From contig OZ010798.1 of NCBI GenBank assembly GCA_963932465.1, forward strand, positions 18,522,981-18,586,980: DNA of 64,000 nucleotides, written 5' to 3'. Shown here one piece after another: positions 57,643 to 64,000 of the stretch. Made by a program: the position numbers and the translations under genes. The notes under the pieces are model-generated. The model saw only the letters and a list, made by a program, of their open reading frames with translations, was not told the DNA's origin and searched no databases. Each line of letters opens with the position of its first letter. The stretch's first letter is position 1. Source of the DNA: Maratus speciosus (lineage: Eukaryota > Arthropoda > Arachnida > Araneae > Salticidae).

Positions 57643-57725
57643 GGTGCCTCCGTGGCCGAGTGGTTAAGGCACCACGCCGCTAATCGCTTGAGAGCGTAAG
57701 AGATCTGTGGAATCAACTCCCGCTG
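57643..57725 (+). mobile_element. tRNA-Ser(GCT)-derived SINE head
   Basis: GGTGCCTCCGTGGCCGAGTG then GTTAAGG gives a good A box (TGGCCGAGTGG, 57653-57663). CCGCTAATC (near 57677) fits the anticodon loop of tRNA-Ser with anticodon GCT, followed by a long variable-arm stretch. GGAATCAACTCCC (about 57709) is a degraded B box (GGTTCAATCCC). The acceptor ends do not pair well, and it lies in a duplicated block that at 39760 lacks it, so it is a SINE insertion rather than a working tRNA. The 3' body may extend to about 57900. Confidence 0.6.
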
Positions 57726-59104
57726 GCTCCGTTGCACACTCTTTGTGGAGCTCCCGGCTGTAATTCTCTGGTGTTGTTAATTCCCTTGTGCTATCTTGTC
57801 CTTGTATATTTACGGAACTGTTATGTCAGATTTATGGAATTATTTCTGTGCATAAAATATAGGATCATTCGAGACGACAGCCATTGTAGCCATTTCTGTG
57901 AGCAAGTAACAATCTGAAATTGGTAAGTGAATTTTTAACAGGGATTCTCTAAATGGCTTTGTCTGTTAAAAAAAAAAAAAATCTAATCTGACGATTTTAG
58001 GGAAATTATTGAAGTTACTGCCTAGACTCGCAAAATATGTAAACAAATAAATAAACAATACTTACTCGTTTAATAGTACAACATTTAATGCATGAATTTT
58101 AAATTAAAGTGATTTCGAATATAAAATGAAATGAATTTTAAATTAAATGAATGAAATATTTGTAAGTTAAATAAGATGAGTACAATGCAATTAAGAGAAT
58201 ATTGGAAATTTATCGTTTGCACTTGATAAAACAACAAAAGGACTTATTTTACTTATAAACAAAATTCTGTACATATTCTAAACATTCAAAAACATTGTAT
58301 TCTCATCGGGAATACAACCGTGTATATAATTTCTTATAAATTTAGCACATCAAGAATTGAGTAAAAAATGAGACTACAAAATTCTATCTTTGCACATTAA
58401 CTACTTACTCATTTTTATGCGTCATTTTTCATTTCATTAAAAGAAAATAATTAAAACCGAGCGCATATAGATCAACAACATTTGAAAATATATATTAAAT
58501 AATATTTTATCTTTTTTAATAAATTAAAGTAATACGTAACTAACTTGTTTTACTCTTTGGAAAAGGACAGATATAAATTCTATAAGAAAGAGAATTTTCT
58601 TACAATTTCGAAAACTACAGTTATTCGATGGCCAACATTTTGCCATTTTAGCAAATAATATTAGTTCTAAAAAGAGCTGTTTTTATTTAAATAATTAACT
58701 ATAATAAATAAGTCAAAAACACGAATAAAAATTAATAGAATATTCTATTACTGACAGAATTATAAATGCTACAAACAAATGAAAACACGACGTTTGCGCT
58801 TGCGCTGTTATTTCATAGATGTGCAATTAATAGATTATCCATAAAGAAGAAAACAGGCATCTTTCTGTAGTTCACCCCGTCCGCTACGTGGCGTGCGACC
58901 TTGATCGATATGACCTCGCCTTTAATCTTGCGGTTTTCCTCTCCCATTTAAGATAAGACGCTTACTTATATTGCTTTGCCTCTATCGGCATTAAGTTCTC
59001 CTTGTCCTCTTTATGTATCATAGCAAAGCGTTTTTAAAGCCGGTCGATTAGTGATGACGTCACATCTCGTGTCCTCTGACCTTGAGTATTTCGATGGCAG
59101 CAGC
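57726..59104. other. AT-rich DNA, no gene seen
   Basis: TCGGCATTAAGTTCTCCTTG near 58986 recurs near 42347 and 44853 (GCGGCATTAAGTTCTCC), marking another small fragment of the duplicated-block family. Nothing else was recognised. Confidence 0.45.
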
Positions 59105-59108
59105 TTAA

Positions 59109-59303
59109 CCTTTCAAGGGCGGTGCGATATAATATATCCCACTTAAATTTAATTGCCAAGTGCCACTAGAATTTTGGAATGAAAAATTCAATTTTTTTCA
59201 GTACATGAATAAAAGCTTTTACATACTATCGAATAAATTTGTTTAAAAATTCTGGTGTCAGTCACTCATTTTCGAATTTTACGAATAGAAGGCCCTGAAA
59301 AGG
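59109..59303. mobile_element. piggyBac-like MITE, 195 bp, TTAA
   Basis: Ends CCTTTCAAGGGCGGTGCG and (complemented) CCTTTTCAGGGCCTTC, within TTAA at 59105-59108 and 59304-59307. It contains AAATTCTGGTGTCAG. Confidence 0.8.
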
Positions 59304-59363
59304 TTAATCACACATAAATATTATATGTGATTAATATTAAATTATTATGTGAATAGCTTTTAA

Positions 59364-59611
59364 CCCTTTGAGGGGCAGGCAAGTGTGTTTCTGTATTGTT
59401 GATTTCTCACCGGAAATTTCGAAAATTTTTATTTCAAAATAACGAAAAGCAATTCTTCAACATTTTTCCACCAAAGTTATAAAAGTAAAATTTATTTAAA
59501 ATTTTCTGGTGCGAACCTGGATTAAAAGTAGGCGGAATATTATATATTTTCTGGTGCGAAGCTGGATTAAAAGTAGGCGGAATATTATATATCCCACCGC
59601 CCCTCAAGAGG
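59364..59611. mobile_element. piggyBac-like MITE, 248 bp, TTAA
   Basis: Ends CCCTTTGAGGGGCAGG and (complemented) CCTCTTGAGGGGCGGTGGG, within TTAA at 59360-59363 and 59612-59615. A 44-bp segment starting TTTCTGGTGCGAA is tandemly duplicated near its right side (about 59505-59592). Only 56 bp separates it from the previous MITE. Confidence 0.85.
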
Positions 59612-59615
59612 TTAA

Positions 59616-60449
59616 AGGCTATATTAATCTGTGCTGTAAACTACATTTTACCAGTTTTGCAGCTTGAGAGCGCCCCGCCCAATATCAAAGAATTCATTTC
59701 GGATCACAAGCATCGAACCGAACACCGCCGGCTAACTTGCGGCAGCCTAATAAAAATGTCTGCATTGTTTGGGTGTTATCCTTTTAAACAGCTTTGGCGA
59801 GGAGGACTTAATGCCAGTAAAGGCGCTCACTCGCTATTATAATGGAATACAATAAACTTTATTACCGACTGGAGGCAATTTAAAAAAAATTAAATTAAAT
59901 TAAACAACTTTACTGGTATGAGTAGAATAAAATGTTAAAGTCCGCATTAAGGAACATTTGAGAGATTTAAAGTATAACCGACCTACAACAGCCCCGTCAA
60001 GACTTAACCAGAAGCAGAATATACAAGTTAGTTTCGAAGACGCAAAAATTATATATCCCTCAAAGAATTATCATGATTTAATCATCCGCGAATCAATAGA
60101 AATTATTACTAAAGAAAATACTGTTTGCAATGACGTTATGCATACCCAGAATTTGGCTGAGTTTACTTAAATAATCATAAAACGAGTAATATTCCACTTC
60201 CCTATATCCATGTTTTATTTATTAATGTTTTCCGGATCTAAAAATTAACTTCAACTTTCACTCCTTTCGTCACCATCTTCGTGAATTTTGAAAATTAGAC
60301 GCCAACAACAATTGTATTTCTTATATTCCTCAGACGAAGACTATGTTTTTTATAGCTGAAAGTACTAAAGTATTAAAATAATTTAACACCTTTTTAGTAT
60401 TCTGTCATCTTTTAAGTAGTTTTGCACATAGTGTAAGTTTAAGGTTAAC
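59616..60449. other. AT-rich DNA, no gene recognised
   Basis: Plus-strand frames of 61 and 70 codons (59657, 59958) have a less biased composition than most frames here, but no motif I know and no splice-like context. Confidence 0.4.
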
Positions 60450-61980
60450 GTTTCCTTTCTAATTTAAATTGCAGCAATAACATACGACAACATATTTCAC
60501 TCGTTTTATGAATTTTTAATAAAAGTGCTTTGTTTTAACATGTATCGTAAAATGCTGTACAAATCTGTTTCATTGTCTGTTGGTTGCTTTTATACAACAC
60601 ATTTAAAGTTTTTTATGTATTTTTTTTCACAGTTAAATTAAGATAATTTTGTTACAAGGACTGATTGAGTGAAATACTATATCGACTATATTGACTGAAA
60701 GTTTATGGAGGATGTAAAGGGTTTTCTGCGCATATGAATGAAGTAGATTCTAGTAGAAAATGTTTCCTCCGTAGAATATATGGACCGCAGGATAAAAGCT
60801 TAAGAGTTGCTATAAGTTTCGTTTATTAAATTTCGGTAGTATATGAATTTTTGCATGTTTAATCCTTAGATATTAGTTATTGAAAAAAAAAACATAAAGT
60901 TGCCCCTCCTCCCTCTAAAAAAACTGCACATAAAAAAGCAGTATAAAGTGTTTGGACACCAGATTACACCAGTATACATGAATGTTCTCACTACATCGCG
61001 CTTTACACGCGTATTTTTTTTTTAATTGAAAGTTAAATATACATGTAATCGACTCGCAAAAACTTGTTTTCATTATATATTGTAATAATATAAGAAATAT
61101 TTTTATAAATAAGTGAAACTTAAAATTTTAAAATAATGTGTTTATTTTTATCGGGAGAAGCTTTTTATTTTTCCGCACATTTGTTTCAAACATACATGAT
61201 CATCCATTCAACTTTGCACTTTTATTACGTTATTTTATTTAAAATTAGGGGTGGAAGACGCAGAACGTTGTAAAAAAATACAAAACACTATTAAAATCAA
61301 TTATTTTTATTTAAATGTTTTAAGAGTTTTGTTCAAAAAATGAAATGAAATATAAATTAAATCATATGTTTTGTTTTGTTTTTCCAGATTGATATAGCAA
61401 TGTATCAAATCTCCCTTGCAAGACAGGGTTCATACGCGTCAAGGACTTTCCGGCATATTTTACGTGAATTTTCGTAAAGAAATATTTGCCTTATCTCATG
61501 AAAAAAGATTCTAGATTCCGATATAGCGACCAATACTTTACGAAATTTTGGTAATAAAACACCTAAAATCCCTTGAATTCCTTGATGCGTACGAACCCTG
61601 CAAGAGTATCAAACCTCTCCAGTAATAGAAAGATTTGCTACAATAGTAACCATTTAAAATAATTGGGATATTTTTTCTGAATGATTTTCTTTTTAAATTC
61701 TTGAGTTTTTACTGTGTAAACAAAAAGTAACTTTATAAGAAAACGCGACAAAGTTGTTCAAAAAACATTTTGTAAGGCTTACAATAAAAAAAGCATATCA
61801 TGCTTTACCGACATGGTGTAATTTGAAGGTTTGCAGACAGTTACTGAACACTATCATTTACCCCATTGTAAGTCTTAAAAAAATCAATAAACTAAGTATA
61901 TATTTTAATACTTGTTTTATGTTGAATTATAACAAAATTAATATAAGTTTGGAATCAATATAGTTCGAATATGTACAAAA
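60450..61980 (-). repeat. Inverted partial copy of the 2.7-kb tandem unit
   Basis: Its complement parallels about 48070-49300. Landmarks are ACGCGTGTAAAGCGCGATGT then AGTGAGAACATTCATGTAT (complement of 60968-61015), the GATACTCTTG-CAAGGGAGAT site (61396-61613), and TTAAGACTTACAATGGGGTA (complement of about 61860-61880). The piggyBac-like element found in both tandem copies is beyond its end. Confidence 0.8.
61424..61600. mobile_element. CAGGGTTCGTA-ended MITE, 177 bp, 5-bp TSD (copy 3)
   Basis: Ends CAGGGTTCATACGCGTCAAG and (complemented) CAGGGTTCGTACGCATCAAG, with CAAGA at 61419-61423 and 61601-61605. The paralogous sites (about 48398 and 51290, opposite strand) are empty, which proves a 5-bp duplication. 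Confidence 0.94.
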
Positions 61981-62009
61981 TCTGTTATGTCTATTGTTAT
62001 CTGAGCACT

Positions 62010-62400
62010 TAATCTTACAAATGCCTCTCGCATTTGACTCAAAAAGGGCAGTTAGCTAACGTTGATAGATCGCGCTACTGTATGGGGTATATAATTGAAA
62101 TCGTCTTATAGAAGTACCTTTCAAAGCTATCATTTTTTGCAATGATTTGAAAGAAAATTGATCAGAAAGTTAGCTTTTAAGTGAAAATAAAATTAATATA
62201 TCTCTTATAAAATGCCATATTGCCATCCCTCCCGTAGAATAAAGAAAAGTATTTATTTTCACCAATTCCTGTAGAACACAGTCGACGGCTCTTGTGGCTG
62301 ACAGCAATACCTAACAAAAGGCAATAATCTTTTTTTTTCCCAAAATGTTTGTTTACTCTGTTTTAACTTTTTTCTTTGTATTTTTCAAAAATAAAAATAG
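62010..62400. repeat. Duplicated block B, third copy
   Basis: ATGCCTCTCGCATTTGACTC opens both this copy (62021) and the one near 44971. Later shared words are ACAGTCGACGG, CTTTCAAAGCT and AATGTTTGTTTACT. Unclassified. Confidence 0.7.
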
Positions 62401-62468
62401 GCATTTTTATAATAATTTGTATCTTTCTAGAAACATTCCGTTAAATAATAATAAACTAAGGTTAGTTA

Positions 62469-62684
62469 GGGCAACTGGGCCATGATTTTACAATGTGACT
62501 CTGGAGCTTCTGACAATTCAGCTCCAAAAAGCTAATGTTAATTTGAATTAAAGTCTGAACTTCTGTAAATGTGTCCAGTTAGGTTCCCTCTATCAGACAG
62601 AAATGCTCAAAATTACATTTTAATATTTAAAATTATAAAAATATGCCTACTTCATCTTTCTTTCCTCATGGGTCCAGTTGCCCC
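62469..62684. mobile_element. GGGCAACTGG-ended inverted-repeat MITE, 216 bp
   Basis: GGGCAACTGGGCCATGA on the left against (complemented) GGGGCAACTGGACCCATGA on the right. No clear target duplication. Non-coding. Confidence 0.6.
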
Positions 62685-63852
62685 ATAAAAATGGGATAAG
62701 TGGACCAGGAGGGTCTATGTTCCACAAGTGTTTATTTTTTTTTCATATGGGATATCAAGTCCTGTTTGAAAAAGTGTAATCAACTTAAAAAAAAATTAAA
62801 CCAGGCAAATCATGTAAATTATGTATCAACTAAAGAGCGTTGTAAGGGAAACCTTTCCTGTAAATGTGTCTAAAAAAAGCACTAAAAGTGAAAAAAATTA
62901 GATTTATTTTTACCAAAAACATAAAAATTTATTAAGTACTTATGCACTTTAGTATAGGTAATAAGTATAAAAGTTACATAGGTATTTTAAGGAAAAAAAT
63001 AGCAACGTAAATGTATGACCAAACGGCTACGTAAGTACGAGTACTTTATCTGTACCCGTACAATTTCAAGGTTTGGCTATCTCGCTTTCAGGGGCAAGGT
63101 ACTTGCATTCGTAAAATGTTGAAATAATTTAATGACACCATTATTTACAAGAATTTCTATTTGTAAACATGTAAAAGTGGAACAATGGAACAATAAAGCT
63201 GGTGTAAGGATTCCCTAGTTGCTTGGCAACTTTACATCCAGGCTAAGAGTAAATCGTGTTACAATGCAATGGGAGCCTTAGAAAAAAGAGCGTTTAAACG
63301 CGGCTATAGCCACGAAAAATAGGGAGTAAAAGCTAAAAAGATAGACAATTTTTAAAAGAAAAAATTGTTAGTATAACTAGTAGGAAGGAAAAAAAATGCT
63401 CCATATGATCCACATATATGTCCAGGACAGGCGAAAAAGCTACCAAAGGAAGCCCCATAAAAAAAAGACTCAATTCAGAGACCATGCATTTAATATAGCT
63501 TGATAAGTAAAAAAGTTTAGCACAGTGAAGAAAAGAAACAAAACTAAATATATACATAATTACAAGAGAATTTAAATTACTATAAGTAAAAAAGAATAAA
63601 AATGTAAGAAAAAGCTACAGTGAGGAGAGTTCAAACTAAAAAAAAAACAGATAAATGCAAAAGCCAAGGGGATCAAACGACAGCAAGAGGACGGCGTCCA
63701 CCCAGTCTAGTAATTTGAGGTGAATTAAGCATGGGAATGAAAGAAATAAGAGTAATATCATGAGAAGAGCATAAAATACTAGAATAAAAGTTTTTTTTAA
63801 AAAACAAACAACACAAACAAAAAGAAGGAAAAAAGTTTAGCAAATGAAGAGC
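62685..63852. other. A-rich non-coding DNA, no gene seen
   Basis: A small hairpin GTTGCTTGGCAAC lies near 63217. The minus-strand 74-codon frame at 63333-63557 is F/L/S-rich, membrane-like by composition only; I do not call it. Confidence 0.4.
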
Positions 63853-63999
63853 TTAATCTTCGTTAATGTTGATATGACTTGCAAGTTTATCAAATTCAGT
63901 TAATATAACAATCAATTTTTGCATTAGGTTATCGAGTTTCTTAGTCTGAGTTGAGATGTTCTTTATACATTTTAGGAATTTAGTGATTTGAAAGATTTG
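63853..63999 (-). CDS. C-terminal end of an unidentified frame leaving the window
   Basis: On the minus strand 48 codons are open from the window edge to a TAA at 63853-63855. The peptide begins QIFQITKFLKCIKNISTQTK, then KLDNLMQKLIVILTEFDKL, and ends with INED. The heptad-like spacing of I/L residues and the K/E/D content suggest an amphipathic helix or coiled coil. This resembles the C-termini of gag-like ORF1 proteins of non-LTR elements, but that is a guess. It could also be chance in A-rich DNA. No frame follows within the next 500 bases downstream on the minus strand. Confidence 0.3.
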   Translation of the reverse strand, partial: QIFQITKFLKCIKNISTQTKKLDNLMQKLIVILTEFDKLASHININED

Positions 64000-64000
64000 T

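Noticed and set aside
57643..57725. Functional tRNA-Ser gene
   Set aside because: The acceptor stem does not pair well, the B box is degraded and no T-run terminator sits at the expected distance. A SINE head is a better reading.

Overview
This is an AT-rich (roughly 70% A+T by eye) eukaryotic window with no intact protein-coding gene I can defend. Every recognisable piece is transposable-element or repeat DNA: hAT, Tc1/mariner/pogo and TTAA-bounded (piggyBac-like) elements, an LTR element, tRNA-derived SINEs, long foldback elements, a roughly 325-bp tandem satellite and low-copy duplicated blocks. The mix suggests an arthropod. The minus-strand SINE near 55.7 kb looks to me like a chelicerate-type (spider/scorpion/tick) SINE, but this lineage call is from memory of repeat styles and is weak.

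Layout. 0-3 kb: inverted-repeat elements (50-775, 1050-1280, 2809-2968). 3.7-5.4 kb: tandem array of about five and a half units. 5462-12671: an apparent non-autonomous LTR retrotransposon on the minus strand, holding MITEs and a TTAA-bounded insertion that splits and duplicates its 5' LTR. 12.8-16.3 kb: a 3.46-kb hAT element with perfect 8-bp target duplications, itself containing a pogo-type MITE and a palindromic mariner. 17.4-18.6 kb: two MITEs. 18.7-22.8 kb: a 4.1-kb foldback element with three nested insertions. 23.6-28.4 kb: a 4.8-kb foldback interrupted by a 2.4-kb hAT that keeps a broken ZMYM1/DUF4371-type transposase. 28.4-32.6 kb: MITEs and unassigned AT-rich DNA. 32.6-38.6 kb: a large terminal-inverted-repeat element carrying at least three smaller ones. 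39.6-62.5 kb: a mosaic of diverged duplicated blocks, including a 2.7-kb tandem pair at 46.6-52.7 kb with a partial inverted copy at 60.4-62.0 kb, peppered with MITEs whose sites can be checked against the paralogous empty site. 62.5-64 kb: one MITE and the C-terminal end of an unidentified reading frame leaving the window.

Nothing acts as an operon or pathway. What the pieces do together is record a nesting order: for example a CACCGCC-ended MITE sits inside an AGAGC-ended insert inside a foldback. Paired copies, TSDs and empty sites make many element boundaries base-exact, which is the main value of this annotation. Family names rest on termini, TSD length and short protein remnants read by eye; no database search was run.
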